Origin: Lumbricus terrestris | Lineage: Eukaryota > Annelida > Clitellata > Crassiclitellata > Lumbricidae | Reading direction: 5' to 3' | DNA length: 64,000 nucleotides | Assembly: GCA_949752735.1 (NCBI GenBank) | Contig: OX457052.1 | Span: 18,090,649-18,154,648 of the forward strand | In this document: one piece after another, positions 12,069 through 25,259 of the stretch | Position numbering within the stretch: the stretch's first letter is position 1 | How the letters are laid out: each line of letters opens with the position of its first letter | Made by a program: the position numbers and the translations under genes | Notes under the pieces: model-generated | What the model saw: the letters and a program-made list of their open reading frames with translations, nothing else | Told to the model about the DNA's origin: nothing | Databases searched by the model: none

Positions 12069-13356
12069 AGGAATTATTCGAACGTGGCGACATGTAATCT
12101 TTAAAATTCCTCCTACACGGTGGCAAATCAGAGGACAGAGATTTTGCCATTCCAGTGAAATAAGAGTTAAAGTGCTCAGCCATCAAGTTGGGATCATGGA
12201 TCATGACGCCATTTACCTTGATTTCGAGAATAGACGTATCTCTGTTATCAGTTTTGACAATGGTTTTAATTATCTGCCAAGTCTTTTTTATATCTCTACT
12301 GTATTTCAAAAATTCGTTAGTGTAATATGATTGTTCAAGTTTGGTGCGTATTACTTTATAGTGGTTACGATATTTCGTAAAGGCATTTTTGTTTTCAATC
12401 GTGGGATTCTTTATATATTTAATATAAAGTTTTTTGTTTTTTTTTATAGAGTTAAGTAGTCCTTGAGTCATCCATGGTTGAAGAAATGAATTTTTCTTAG
12501 AGACCTTCTGCGTTTTGATGGGGAAGGATTTATCATAGCAAATTTTTATATTTTTAGTGAATAAATTAAAGGCTTCATTGGGTTCATTTGCGTTGCATAA
12601 GTCAGTAACTGGGGTCCAGTCAATGTAGGATATAAGCGCTTTAAAGGTGGCAGAAGTCTCGCTATTTATAATCCGTTTTGATTCAATTTTACCCAGGTTA
12701 CGTGAAGCAATTGGCACAGTTTTAATCCAAGTTATTATAGGTAAGTGGTCAGATATGTCAGATGTGATTATTGCAGAGGTAATTATGCAGTCAGGGGCAT
12801 TGGTGAAGGTGTTATCGATTAAGGTAGCCGAGGTGGGAGTAATTCTAGTAGGTTGGTGGATGAGTGGGAAGAAGTGGTGGGTCATCATACATTCAATGAA
12901 GTCGTTGGTAGGGTTATGATTACCATATGCTAGCAAGTCCACGTTAAAATCACCAGTTAAAAATATTTTCTTATTAATATTCTTACAAAGAGTCAGATTG
13001 TCAATTAGCGTATCTACTTGGGTGTTAAATTCATCCATATTGAGATTGGGAGGCCTATACAAGACACCCAGTAGAATGTCCATAGACTTTTCTAGTTTGA
13101 TGTTAATGAAAAGATTTTCAAACGAGGTCGTTGGTGTCGAGATTTGTATCTCATTGAAATGAATGTCTTGTCTGATAAAGAAACCAACCCCTCCTCCCAT
13201 TCTCTCCTCCCTAAGTTTATATATAAATTTGTACCCAAATATGAATATTGAGTCGGCCATTAAGCTAGTTAACCATGTTTCAGTTACCGCTAGGACAGAG
13301 ACTGGAAGTTGGGTTAATAAAAGTTGAATTTCGCGTAGAATTTGATTGTAACACAA
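12022..13356 (-). pseudogene. LINE ORF2 part 1: endonuclease domain
   Basis: 444-codon frame that nicks target DNA for retrotransposition when intact. Starts inside the domain at an ETW-type motif (VTETWLTSL) and includes GVLYRPP, FLTGDFNVD and SDISDHLPI, the conserved endonuclease core. Reads into the endonuclease-RT linker, then loses frame near 12.05 kb, where the RT continues. No ORF1 is seen upstream, so the copy is 5'-truncated. Confidence 0.85.
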
Positions 13357-13399
13357 TTATTGTTCTTTATCGAAACTCGCAGAAATGCTTAACATTACG

Positions 13400-14248
13400 A
13401 CCCCTGGTTGGTTCTTAGTGCAGTGCTACATAAACACGAGAAAACTGGTCTGATTATTAATTTTGTCATTAAAGCAATGCAGTTCAAATTTTTTTTTAAA
13501 TGAAAATGGCCAAGGTGTGAATGGCAGACAAAATGTGTATTCAGATACATCTTGAGCAAGATCCTAGAGATACATTGAGTAACGTTCACTCTGATAAACA
13601 GCGAGAGCGCAAACATTAAGAGTTGAGCTGAGAGTTAAGAGATTTGCCGTGAATGAAATGAGATCGGCTCGATTGCTCTGGTTTCATTGAGAAAGCCAAT
13701 GGCCCCAAATCTCCGGATTTGAGCCTGATGGATTGATAATCAATTGCGTAGAGCTATGCTGAAGAAATATCACAATCTGCAGCCAAAACCAAGAGCAGTA
13801 ATAGTTTTGTTGTCATGAAGTAGACGTGAGCGCGCAGTGTATGTAATGCGGCTAATTTCCATATTTTGGTCAAAGTTTATGCAGTTGACGAATTGATGGA
13901 ATAGGCTTATACATAATTATATGTATAATGCATATCTTCAACACTTTAAAATAGATAAGCTATTTTAACTCTAATAAAAGCCTATTTTAATTTTACAGAT
14001 ATTGACAGGGGCCTAATGACGATTGCAGGGTGTGTCGCCAAATTTGGTTATAAGTTTAGGTGTAGCCTATCGCGCGCGTAAAAAGGTTGAGAACATCTGG
14101 TATAATAATTATCTGTATATACATATATATTATACATATGTGTATGTGCCATACGGTATCTTTGGGGGGGGGGAATCAAATATTTCCAGAGTCATGGTTT
14201 TCTGCAACTCAAATAATTCATTGAGCACCGAATATCATAAAGAAACGA
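13400..14248. other. gene-free stretch 3' of the Mab-21 gene
   Basis: AT-rich sequence with small TATA/ATAC runs near 14100-14140. No exon or transposon ends recognised. Confidence 0.35.
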
Positions 14249-14281
14249 TTGGGGGGACACATGCATGGGCCGTCCCCCCAA
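14249..14281. terminator. G/C hairpin just past the Mab-21 gene end
   Basis: TTGGGGGGAC pairs perfectly with GTCCCCCCAA around a 13-base loop, about 25 bp downstream of the Mab-21 stop. An AATAAA on the minus strand (14299-14304) lies 4 nt after the stop and is a possible polyadenylation signal. A role in 3'-end formation is conjecture. Confidence 0.35.
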
Positions 14282-14307
14282 CACAAAAATCGAAGAGATT
14301 TATTGCT

Positions 14308-17197
14308 TTAATTAGTTTTTACTAGAAAACAGAGCTTTCGTAGAAGAAATCTGCGAATGATGTGTTCAAACGGAAGATTGATTTTCTGATAAACAAATTC
14401 AGTCATTGATGCTTTGTATGGAAGATTGGAGTCGATACAGCATCTGACTTTTAAATATCTTGCAAGAAAATGTCTTCCAAGAAAATAGTGACTTATAGCG
14501 GAGTAGGAGGTTAGGACAAATTCTGAGAGGCAACGCCTACGAAAGTTAGCAATGTGGGTAAAAAGATGTGCAAACGTTGAAAAGACAGTTAACTCAACTT
14601 TTTTAATGTCGTCATTCGGAGGCGATAGGTAATAAAACATTGTGTGAAATCCAAGCAGAGACTGCACATCTCCATCAAAGAAAGAGTCGATCGGTGGTAT
14701 GACCAAAACATTCGCAATTGCAATATCCTTCAAATCACTTTGCAGATCAGTTTCATGCAGAATTCGCTCACATAAAATCAAAACTTCATCGTACTGACGA
14801 CACTTGTAGAGATACAATGCACGATAGCAGTCAAGTGTGTTGCACTTGATACCAAAGTCTCGGCCAATCAAATTGTAGAATGTTGTCATATATTCTAAAG
14901 CAATTTCCATCAGAACATCAATCACGGTTTCTTTGATCATCAAAGAATTTGCATTAGCCGCCTCGGTCTCTGATAATGAATATGTTCTGCGATAAACAAT
15001 TTGTTTGGTAGCAATTAAATAATGAGCAGGCCCATCTGACGTCATAGGAGCAAAAGACTTCCACATTATTAAAGCCTTAACAATTTTATCTATCTGAAAT
15101 GCCGAATCGGATAAATCATAATGAAAATCAAACTGTTTGCACATTCTTTCGACAGATAATACAGCTATGTAATGAGCAAAAACCTCTGGTGAAAGACGCA
15201 GATCAAGACAAAGGCGCCAATCAATGAAACGTAGATTATTGCCATTGATCGTTTTGTGAAGAACACACAATCCAACGATTCTTGCGATATCCTCGATAAA
15301 CAGCAAGCAACCTGCACTCAATGTTTCTTTATATTTTTTAGAAGGTGTGCCAACCAAAACTGCCATGGAAAGGCGCTTTGCTTGCTGGTATTCTGATGTA
15401 GCAAAGTGGAGAGCAGCCAGATAAGCCAAAGCTGCAGGAGCAATGCCGCTCGATTTTGAGTCATCACATTCTAAGGCTTTTCTAAGAAACCTTGTTGCCA
15501 TGAGAGACAAAAGTCGAAATTCTGAACGGCTGCTTGATCCAGTTAAATTTTCCAATAGACTCTGAGCGCGTAAAAAATAAAACCGACTACTCCGTGCTGA
15601 GTACATTTTCGGAAAGTTGTGATACTGCGACCTTGAAATTTTAGATTGCATAGAAATTGCTTCGACGAATTCCAAAAATAGATTGCTATCTATTGAAATC
15701 TCTCCGTAACGTAAACCGTATGCAATATGCAAAACATACAAAAGCATGGTATGGTATTGGAAACACAGATTATCCTGTATTGTGGGTAGATATCGCTTTC
15801 CAAGATGCTTTTTCGAATCAAAACAATATGCATATCGACCATTTTTGAATAAACACAGGCGCAATCCTGAATTTAATCGGTATTTAAGTGCACCGCAGCA
15901 TACGTCGTTGGCTCCAATGAATAAATAAGTAAGGAATACACTCACAGATTCTTTCTGGCACGCTTTCCTCAAGTTAAGGAAAGGCAGCATATAATCCATC
16001 AAATCTGTTGGTACTATCCTTGAAGATTGAAATAGTTGTTGAGTTATTGGCAGTAGGCCTAGGCCTATATAATTTTCTACGAACCACTGCGACAGAGTGT
16101 CAGAATTGAGAAAAAATTTAGTCGTCTTTTTGATCTTCTTAAGCTCTGTGAAGTTCGATGGATCATGAAATAGATTTGCCTCAGGAATAAAATAGTTCAG
16201 AAAACGTCCCTTCTTAAGCCATTCTAAAAGCTTTTGTAACAATTCACAGCAAATCGCAACAACAGAGGAGGAATTCCACCATTCGGGTGACATCTCTTCA
16301 CAAGTCCATAGCATCAACGTCTTCAAATGATACGGACAGAGAACTTCATCTTCTTTTGGAATATCCTCTTGTATTAATTCTCTCTTTGCAAAGAATCTCA
16401 ACAAATGATAGACAATCTGCTGAGTTTTAGTCCAACTCTGTAGTAAAATGACTTCTGCGACTGAAAACGACAATCTCCACTGTTGTTTGTCATCTCTGCA
16501 AGAACGATGCTGAGCATAAACAACATGACAGCCATTTTGCACAACTTCAGAGATTGTATCCAATGTCGGCCACCCGCAATATCTCAGCCGAATGGGCCAA
16601 TTTCGGGCTACTGTAGGCCAACGAGGGCAGAATATGCTTCTGACGGTATCACTTCCTAAATCATCAGTTGAAATCGGGTGAGATTTGATTGCTGGACCAC
16701 AAGCAGTGTCTTCCAATGCCTGCCTGTGCTGTTCAAACTCTGGAGTTTCTAGTTCTCCCCTATTTAGCCAAAAGCGGAGACTTGGATCAGCTGCTCGGTT
16801 GAATTCGTACTTCTTGCAGTTCCAATCATATTTCATTTCACCCAAAACTCGCAATTGAACGAAACCTGGATAGTTGTCATACCATTCAAACGCGAAGCAC
16901 TTAATTGTATCGGACAGGCCACTTATATCACTTGGCAACACTGGAAAGTCGCCACTGCACACCAACTCGTCAGCTTTGCACGACAGGGAATCATAGTCCG
17001 AAATACATGTATTCAACGGTCTTATATAGAACTCCGCTGAGCTACCACAGTGTATCGCATATCCTATTGGTGCAAGTTTCCATGTTGCCGCTACGTTATA
17101 TTTGCGATAGGAAGCAAGTGGATGCCACTTTGTAAGCAATTGGCATGTGCTAACAATAAACTCAGATGCCATTTCTTCAATCGAATAGTCCCTCATC
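14308..17197 (-). CDS. Mab-21/cGAS-like nucleotidyltransferase protein with long helical C-terminus (terminal exon)
   Basis: A 962-codon frame beginning at ATG (MRDYSIEEM). The minus strand reads CATTTTAG directly before that ATG, a credible splice acceptor, so more N-terminal coding or UTR exons may lie upstream. Residues about 45-190 resemble the NTase core of Mab-21 proteins: GSSAE (51-55), SDYDS with D67 and D69, and DTV with D183, plausibly the metal-binding triad. The Mab-21 C-terminal lobe follows: WPTVARNWPIRLR, GWP, QWRLSFSVAE (239-248), YHLLRFFAK, CPYHLKTLMLW. The remaining 550 or so residues are helix-rich with TPR-like character (FLRKALECDD, YLAALHFATSEYQQAKRLS). Relatives with competent sites can make cyclic nucleotide second messengers; activity here is inference. 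Confidence 0.8.
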
Positions 17198-17212
17198 TAA
17201 AATGACAAGCAT

Positions 17213-17612
17213 TTCACCATCCTGAACCATCATAACCATCATCGTCACATTAATCACATTAAATATCATCTTCATCATTACCATTATCTTCATAATCATT
17301 CTAATCTTCACCATCTTTGCCTCGTTATCATCAACGTTAAAGGAAAGAAGGCGGATGGCAGAGAAAGGATTGGAGGAAAAGAAGTGAAGGTGGAAAGACA
17401 GATGAAAGAAAGTTGGAGGGAAGGGAAGAACCCGGAAGATAAAGGTGGGATAGGGATGGATAGCAAAGGGGAAGGATAGAGAGAAAACAGAAGCGAATTG
17501 CAGGAGGGTATACGAAAGTGTGGGGAGAGGAGTGAAAAGGTGAGAAGAGGAGAGTGGAAGGTAGGATGGGAGTGGATGGAAGGGGAATTGAGAAGAAAGG
17601 CTGATTGTAAGT
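17213..17612. repeat. CAT/ATC-rich then polypurine low-complexity tract
   Basis: 17213-17338 is a degenerate ATCATC/CACCAT run. 17337-17612 is G/A-rich on the plus strand (GGAAAGAAG, GGATGG words). Minus-strand open frames here are Ser/Pro/Leu artefacts of composition. It lies just upstream of the Mab-21 terminal exon, in its putative intron or 5' flank. Confidence 0.75.
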
Positions 17613-19673
17613 AAGATTGTGCATACACCTTATTTCTCACGCAGCTCCGGACCAATAGTGATCTTTTAACTAAATTGCTGAACTTGATGAATTAACAAAC
17701 CTTTATTGTAACTGCACCTAGGTCTATATTTATTTAAGCCACTCGCCACTTTATCAGCACATGATTAATAGAGCCATACTGTTGACAGCTAAACATGCTG
17801 CCGTTAAAATGAGAAAATTCGAAAGGCACTCATTACAATAATATTATTATAAATATATTCAGTGAAACTGTGACCAATCCTTTCAGAATTGAAGCAATAA
17901 ACCGATTAATTGTGTTAGGATGATGGCAATCCCAATTTGGGAATTCAAGCAATTTTAAGGAAGGAGAGGTAGCCTATTAGATTAAACACTGAGGACTGAG
18001 GAGCCATTACAATAGACATTGATTTATGAGAATTATTGTTCATTTCAGCGCTTCCCAAAAACTTGTCAGTGTCACAGGCCTGTAGAAATGAAGGAAGACC
18101 TCTGCCATTTTTTTTAAAATACCATTTTTTCGATTTTGATCAATATATTCTTCACAATGTTTCAATATTGATCTCAATTGCAACTAATGACTTTTCCGAT
18201 AACATAACATTACTAAAAGCCCCTGGTAGGCCTATTCTACAGGTTATTTTTAAACTATAGCTATAAATAGGGGTCAACGAACGACGTTGACTTGTTGGTG
18301 TTTGATATCGAGAGAAATTGAATTTGCTCTTACCGTTATCTTGGTAATTTCATGCGACTTTCCTGCAATCTCACCGGTCTCAGAGTGAACTGTAATACCC
18401 TCCATAAGAGTTTTCACAATTTAAAATAGTAGGCTACCTTTATTTAAGGCCTAAATGATATCATACTCGTCTGGCTTCTCGAGTTGAATGTTGTCGTGCG
18501 GTGCTGGGTAATCTATTCAGAAAGTTTGAGCGACCACAGCAAAGTTCCGGTTGGGGGAACAACCAGGTCGCCCTTTTCAGGCAATTTAAAGACCTAGGCA
18601 GATAAATGGCCAGAGCGGCAAAGGAAGTGAGCTCATTGACTGAGTCACAATATTATAATTCACGTGGCAGTTGGTCCCTACTGCAAAGGATCGCTTTCTA
18701 AACTTTATATATGAGGTGGAACTATATATCGGGTGCAGAATGTGAGGCCGGAAAAGTCGATACCTTGCGAACGATGTTGACTTGCTGGTGTGATTTTAAG
18801 TGTGATTGGTGTGAGTTGGTGTTCATAAGGACAACAATAATTATTGTGAGGTACAAGGATAATTTATAGACTTTGAAATATAGGCCTACCTTGACTTCTA
18901 CAATTTGAAGAATAGTGAAGATCACGTGGAACCATCATAGACGACAAAATGGAATAATAAAATTATGATAGTCATATTGAATTTGAACTGCTGAAGTTAA
19001 AGTGTAATTTTAAAATTATCGTCAGATAACTCGAAACTGTTCCATTGTAGATTTGGCTGGATTGACGTTCTGCGTGTAACTGAGATGTTCATGAGCCGTA
19101 GCCTACGTATAATTGCCCGTCGATAACATACAGTCATACACGCATTCTGCACTTCTAATCCTGATCTAACGCCATGCAGTAATAAATAATAAGCATTTAT
19201 GTCGTAATCGTAAAGAGATATAAATTGCCAGGATAATTTATTCAGAGCAGTAGGTTCTGGGTATGAAGAGTGTGGAGGTCAGATGTGCCTGCCATGAAAT
19301 CCGCTGGGTCTATTATAACAGACCCCTGGATGACGACCGCTGGCGTTGATGGTTATGGCAGTAGATGCAATTCATTTAAAGCGAGTATATAGGCTAGGAC
19401 TAGAGTGTTTTTCCCGCCATGTAGGTGGTTGACCGTTGACGAGCCAATTGTTGATACAATCAGGGACATCCAAGGTTGCTAATAAACTTGTACCGGTAAT
19501 TGCAGAGTGCATGATAGAATCAAATGCTTCGGAGTAGTAGGCCTACATCGATATTATTACAACGTGTTCGTTACTCTTAAGTCGATCCGAAGCGGGATGT
19601 AGGCTGCTCTGATGGATATCAGAGCAGCTCTGGTCAAAAACATGTTGGTAAAAAGACATAGTGGACATTGGTT

Positions 19674-19869
19674 CTCGGAGGGCCATAATTCATTGCTCGC
19701 AAAGTCATGGTGTGGTCTTGGTCACTTTTGCGGCACGCAAATTGCCCGAATAGTCGGAGCCTTCTTTTCTGGACCATCTCCGACACTGGGAGGTGCATTG
19801 TCCGACGGTATAATATTTGTCGCGTCGGACAATACAGACTTTGCGAGCAATGAATTATGGCCCTCCGAG
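19674..19869. repeat. fold-back element with 31-bp perfect arms and nested hairpins
   Basis: 19674-19704 and 19839-19869 are perfect reverse complements over 31 bp. Inside, ATTGTCCGAC (19797-19806) pairs perfectly with GTCGGACAAT (19824-19833), and a third short pair (GTCGGAG with CTCCGAC) lies between. A compact cruciform-like unit of 196 bp; no clear target duplication. Confidence 0.85.
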
Positions 19870-20391
19870 AGGCTGGAAAACACCTGGTGACACTCTTGCC
19901 ACTCGTGAACAAAAACAGTTAGGCCTATTATACTAAGCTGATTCCATTAAAACTTTGTTTGCTCCAGAAGGGAGCATCCCTCAAAAAAGAGATGATTATC
20001 CTGTCATCTGACATATAGCAGAACTAAGATTTCGGTCAATGTGCAAGAGTTGTTACCTAATGCAGTACGCAGTCACAGTGCGGGATAATTGTTGAGGAAG
20101 AGAGCACGAAAGAGGATTTATTAAATAAGTAAAAGTCGGTATGAACTGCGACTGGCCTCGTATTCTGTCACCGAAATCCACCATTGTTTACAGGCAGAGG
20201 AAGCGGGTGCATTTGGGTCTGTTAAGTAAAATTGTACAGCGGGGTGTTGGATAGGTCTACCTAGGAGAGTTAAAAACTGCCATCTATTGAACATCGCCAT
20301 GCGAAGCGAGTTTACTGGAAAAAGTGCCCCTCTGCAAAACTACTGGCTGTAGTAAATTTTCAAAAGGGCAATTATGAGAAAATAGTCTACA

Positions 20392-20480
20392 CCAGCGGTT
20401 CCCAACCGTGGCCCGCGGGCCAAAAGTGGTCCGCCAGGCCTAAAAATGGCCCTCATCTCTCAAAGAACTAACAACAAATA
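20392..20480 (+). mobile_element. hAT-like terminal fragment
   Basis: CCAGCGGTTCCCAACCGTGG followed by CCCGCGGGCC resembles the CAGTGGTTCCCAACC-type terminus of Charlie/hAT elements. No matching opposite end was found, so it is a fragment. Confidence 0.5.
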
Positions 20481-21961
20481 TATGAAAAATTGACAATTTG
20501 GATGGGATAGAACATCGAAGTAAGTCTTTAGTTTACTGAGCATTTTCGTTCATTGATACAATATTCTTGTTGATTAAACGACCTAATATATATAAAATCC
20601 GTAATATATATATATATAGGCCTAATATTAGAGGCCTGCTAGCGCAAAGAGCGCTCTAATTTTCCGCTTTCTCCATGCTTGTTTGCAGAGTCAAAACTCA
20701 TGCCGGCTTCTCTGTAATCGTAATCGTTAGCGTAATCTTCAAATTTCTAAGGCTCCATTAGCACAGGGCACCAGCCTATTCACGAGCACTGTGTCTACTC
20801 AGAAATGGTGTCTAAAAGAGTAGTCAGAAGGAGGTCGTGGTGCGGTTACAATGAACAGATTTGAGTAGGCTTGCATACGTATACGCCTATGCAATTAAGC
20901 TACTTATCGGAATCATTTACAGGATGCATTTGCCACCATAACCCGCATTCAAATGCTGGCGTCACTAGAGTTGGTGTCGCCCAACATTGGGGACTCACGG
21001 TGTCGCCCCATGGAGAAGTGGACCTCATCTCCCACCAAATCACGCAGAATGACTAGGATAAGATCAGATAAGAATATTCTTTAATGGACCAATTGCTATC
21101 CGCATTTTGGTGTACAGGCATGTTATTATAAACAAACATAGTCTACATCATTTCTATATCCATTCAATGTCAAATGTTTTAAAACAGCACAAGATCCTAA
21201 ATCTAAAAATCAAAATAGGCCTAAATATGTTTTTCTTGCTGACAAACAATCTATGCTGCGGCTTTTGCTGCCCTTTGATTTATATTGTAATACATTTAAA
21301 TACGATAAAGCATTCTCGTTAAAAACGATTTCCTCGTTAGGTTATCCGCCCTAGGGATAGCCTAATTCGGTCATGTAGTCTTGGCCTCATGGAATAAGGC
21401 TGGGGCCTCAATGGTGGGAGGAGTGGGTTTAGCACATGTCCTTGATTAAGCAGGATGGCAGCGAAGAGCCTCCCGTCCGCCGTTCTACATAGTAATGTTT
21501 TTGTACTGATGTCAAAGTCCTAAGTAATGTTTTGAACTGATAGCCTACAGTTTATGTGGCCTGTAAACCTACTGTGCCTACGAAAAGTTTCTTTTATCAT
21601 GATGTTGTTGTTTTACAAATATTACATTTCCGATGAAACTCTGCAGAAATTCTTAGACACCCATTTGGAGTCGCCCTTCCTACCCTGATATTGGTGTCGT
21701 CACCCAGCCCAATCATCGCCCTCGCATACCAGTCACGACACTGCCTAAATGTTCACACGGATGCACACTCAACTAGAATAGTCTAATGTTACAGTTAGCT
21801 CTTGCTTAAACAAGAAGGCTTATGACCTCCTTGTCAACTAGGCTATATCGTCGAAATCCTAAATGTATTAAGACATCAATATTTTATGTATACATTTGTG
21901 TAAATGTTTTTGTGAGTGATTGTTAGTTTTAGTTTTCTTCTTATCGAATTAGTTAGCTAAT

Positions 21962-22049
21962 ATGGAATTTCGTTTTTCTTCAATGAGATTTTGTCGGTCT
22001 ATTTCGATTGTGGCTGCGTTTTTGTTCTGCTCTTTCGCTGCTTCGGACG
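21962..22049 (+). CDS. R1 exon 1: signal peptide
   Basis: Starts MEFRFSSMRFCRS, then a hydrophobic core SIVAAFLFCSFAASD. Donor G|GTAAGA, phase 1. More diverged than the R2 and R3 copies, but with the same tail signature AAS[DN]G. Confidence 0.75.
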
Positions 22050-24531
22050 GTAAGATATTCAGAGCTACGGGAACTCGAGATCGGCCTACGATTTTTTTAC
22101 ATTAGAATAGCTGAATATAGAGGTCATATTTCAACAAACCTATGCATGATAGATTAAAAAAAGCACTAGAATAGTAACTAGGCCTATTAGGCCTATAATA
22201 AAAACAAATATATTAACAGAAAACTTAAATAAGCCAATTTCGAAATGTATTAAGCTTACATGAAAGCCAGGAGCGGTCGAATTTTTAGATAAGCACAATC
22301 TTCATAATTATTTCTAAGTCACCAAGTCCAATAATTATTCAAATATTTACATGCATATTCAATTCCGTATGAGAAATCCACAATTCCTCTTATAGTCGCA
22401 TACTATACCATAGGGACTCTTAGGGAGGTAGGCTAGGCCTAATAGGGATGCTTGATGATTGAATAGGTTACTTGATAATAATAACAACAACAAAAACTGC
22501 AAAAACGCAATGATAAAAAAATGACAGACTACATTTTTTTTCCTCAACCAAAACAACAAACAAACATGATACAATTATGGCATTGAATAATACATTAACA
22601 TAATTTTGTGAAGAAGGGGAGGCCCAGAAGGGATGGAAAATCCCACTAATAGGGCCACCCATAATTCATGTAAAATATAAAAGAAAAACATGACAGAACA
22701 TTCAATTGTAGGAATAAAAAAATGATGAGGGAGAGAGAGAAAAAAATATTAAGCAATAGACATTTCTGTATATAACGGGAAAAACAACTCTTAACTAATG
22801 ACTTAACTAAAGACTTAACTAAGGCCTTGGCGAAACCACTGAGCAGAAACCCTAACCATTACATATCATTATTACACGACATAGTTGGAAGTTGGAACAC
22901 CGTCATAACAGGAGTTGATTTTATAGCAGTAGGCTATGGGAGCCTAATAAGTCCCGTTAGGCGCCGATCCATTTCACAAGCTTTCTTAGAGAACGGAAGG
23001 CTGAGTCAGTCTTAATTGTGGCTTGACGAAGTTGACGGGCAACGAGTCGCTTCCTTCCGTTCTTCTTGCCTGTGTTCAACCGTCACCCCATTTGTGAGCT
23101 TGATTGTTGATGTAGTATTTTCACTACAACCCAATACATTCACCCGGCTACATAATCATTTGAGGACAACATTTGATGGAGGTTCGCGATGACTAATATA
23201 TATTCGTTTATTGAATTCAATCTGACAGAACGCAGAATGATTACAGATACAAGTTATACGAAATACGGCCAGCTTCGCACGACACGCAGGTCGGCTACAA
23301 CAGGTTCGGTAACTTAACACTATATAATGGCCTAAGTGCTGGAACACTCCTGGTACAGCCAAGCCAGGAGTGGGAGGGGCGATCTTATTTTCAACAAACC
23401 CGAGGCAAACAGCACAACAGAAAGCGCCACTGGCAGCTAACAGAAAATTAAAATAAATTTCTAGGTAATTACTAGATGGGGTGACGATGAAAACCTGCTG
23501 AACTATAACTTTTAAAAGGACATAATGGTTGAAATTTCAAGAACTGGTTCAATAGAGTAGCCTATGTTAAATTAGAAAGCTATCATAATAATTAAGTGTA
23601 ACCTGAAAACTGATAGGCCCCACTTTCCACACACAATTCAAATGCCTGTTCAGTGTTGTCTGATCAATGTATATTGCACAGATTATCTCATAACATTGTG
23701 TTCCACTTCCTTCCTATAAGCTTCTTATCGGTTGTTTGGTGAGTGTAGAATCCTCATTCTCGTGGCAGCCAGTTCAGCCCAACATGCGAATGAGGCGTGG
23801 AAGCTATCAAACACGAATATCGAATGAAGATGAATGCAAAACTCGTTGCGTTGAAACTTCGTCTTGCATCGGGGTTGACTGGCACGGTGGCCATGTCAGT
23901 TGCTTTCTTCTCTACGATTCAACTGCATCTCCGTATTCTGCTGACGGATTTCGTCACTGGAGAATAACACGAACTGGTCCTACCTTAATCAGTCAAGGTA
24001 GAAACTCAGTTAAGCAATTGGCATTGAAGATTACTGGAGTGAGTTTTTTATGTTATGTTAGAAAACTTATGTCAAGAGCATAAAGGAGGCCTATGGGCAA
24101 AAAAAATTGCCTATAACTTAAAATTTAAGAGAAAAGTTATTCAACATTAAAGACACATCATTGGATACAAAACATTGACTAAATCAGATTCTCTACAATA
24201 TAATCAGATAAAGATCTAAATATGACAGGTATTGCTAAACATTTAAGCGAATGTCAAATGTCAGTCTTCCATTTTGGATGGTAAGCACAAAGCATGTTAA
24301 TAAGAACCATCTTGTAATTTGAGGCTGAGAACATGACGGCGTCCAGTTGGAGATAAGTATCGAACCAATTACTTTTATTAGAACAGGTGATATTTGGTCA
24401 CATCCTATCTTTATGCCATTAACGACTTTTAATTACAAAATCTAAGGTTATTTATACTTCATGTTAAATTTAACTAACTGCTGCCTGTGTTTATGAGACT
24501 TACACAATCCTTTCAGCAACACCGGCGGCAG

Positions 24532-24596
<65 letters not shown>

Positions 24597-25227
24597 GCTA
24601 CAACGACATCAAGAGCAACAGCAAAGAAAACAACAACTATGACAGCAGACATATCACGTAAGTATTTACCGCTATGCGTCAGACAGCCAATTAGCCATTC
24701 CTTCATATGGCGCCATTCGCAAGGATATCGATACTAGGAAATAATTAGAAGTTGGTTTAGAAGGCCAGTGTAGTAGATAGCTTTATCTCTCAGTGGACTG
24801 ACCATATTATGTTTTCACCTTATTGTAGCTTGGTGTTTATTGAGATTCTACATTAGATGCTATGCTAATAAAGACCTGTGGTTAACAATGAAATCATTTC
24901 CAATTACTGTTTTACAAGTCCACTGGCTGAACAGTGAACACACTGAGAAGAGCTGGTTTTGAAGACTTCTCTCTCTCTCTCTCCCTCTCTCTCCCTATCT
25001 CTCTCTCCCTCTCTCCCTCTCTCTCTCTCTCCCTCCTCCTCTCTCTCTCTCCCTCCTCCTCTCTCTCCCTCTCTCCCTCTCTCCCTCTCTCTCTCCCTCT
25101 CTCTCTCCCTATCTCTCTCCCTCTCTCCCTCTCTCTCTCGCTCTCTCTCTCCCTCTCTCGCTCTCTCCCTCTACCTCTCTCTCTCCCTCTCTCTCTCCCT
25201 CCCCCTCTCTCTCCCTCTCTCTCTCTG

Positions 25228-25259
<32 letters not shown>

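Larger units (their letters stand above)
10204..13390 (-). mobile_element. non-LTR retrotransposon (CR1/L2/Rex-like LINE), 5'-truncated and decayed
   Basis: Minus-strand element with an apurinic-type endonuclease followed by reverse transcriptase, then a non-coding 3' region ending at a short TTTTGAA tandem tail (about 10205-10230). The frame is broken twice: 12022-13356, 10923-12068 and 10523-11071. Endonuclease marks are TETWLT, GDFN and SDHLPI. RT marks are YRPISVLP, FLDLAKAFDSVDH, GVPQGSILGPLLF and FADD. The exact clade needs a phylogeny. Confidence 0.9.
17660..21960. other. intergenic stretch between Mab-21 and R1
   Basis: No exon recognised. Holds several TAGGCCTA octamers, the fold-back at 19674-19869, a possible hAT terminus near 20392 and a short AT run near 20600. 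Confidence 0.4.

Noticed and set aside
17308..17655. Ser/Pro/Leu-rich minus-strand frames
   Set aside because: Compositional shadow of a polypurine tract.
19612..19912. 92-codon frames on both strands
   Set aside because: Explained by the fold-back: arms and loop are self-complementary, giving mirrored open frames.
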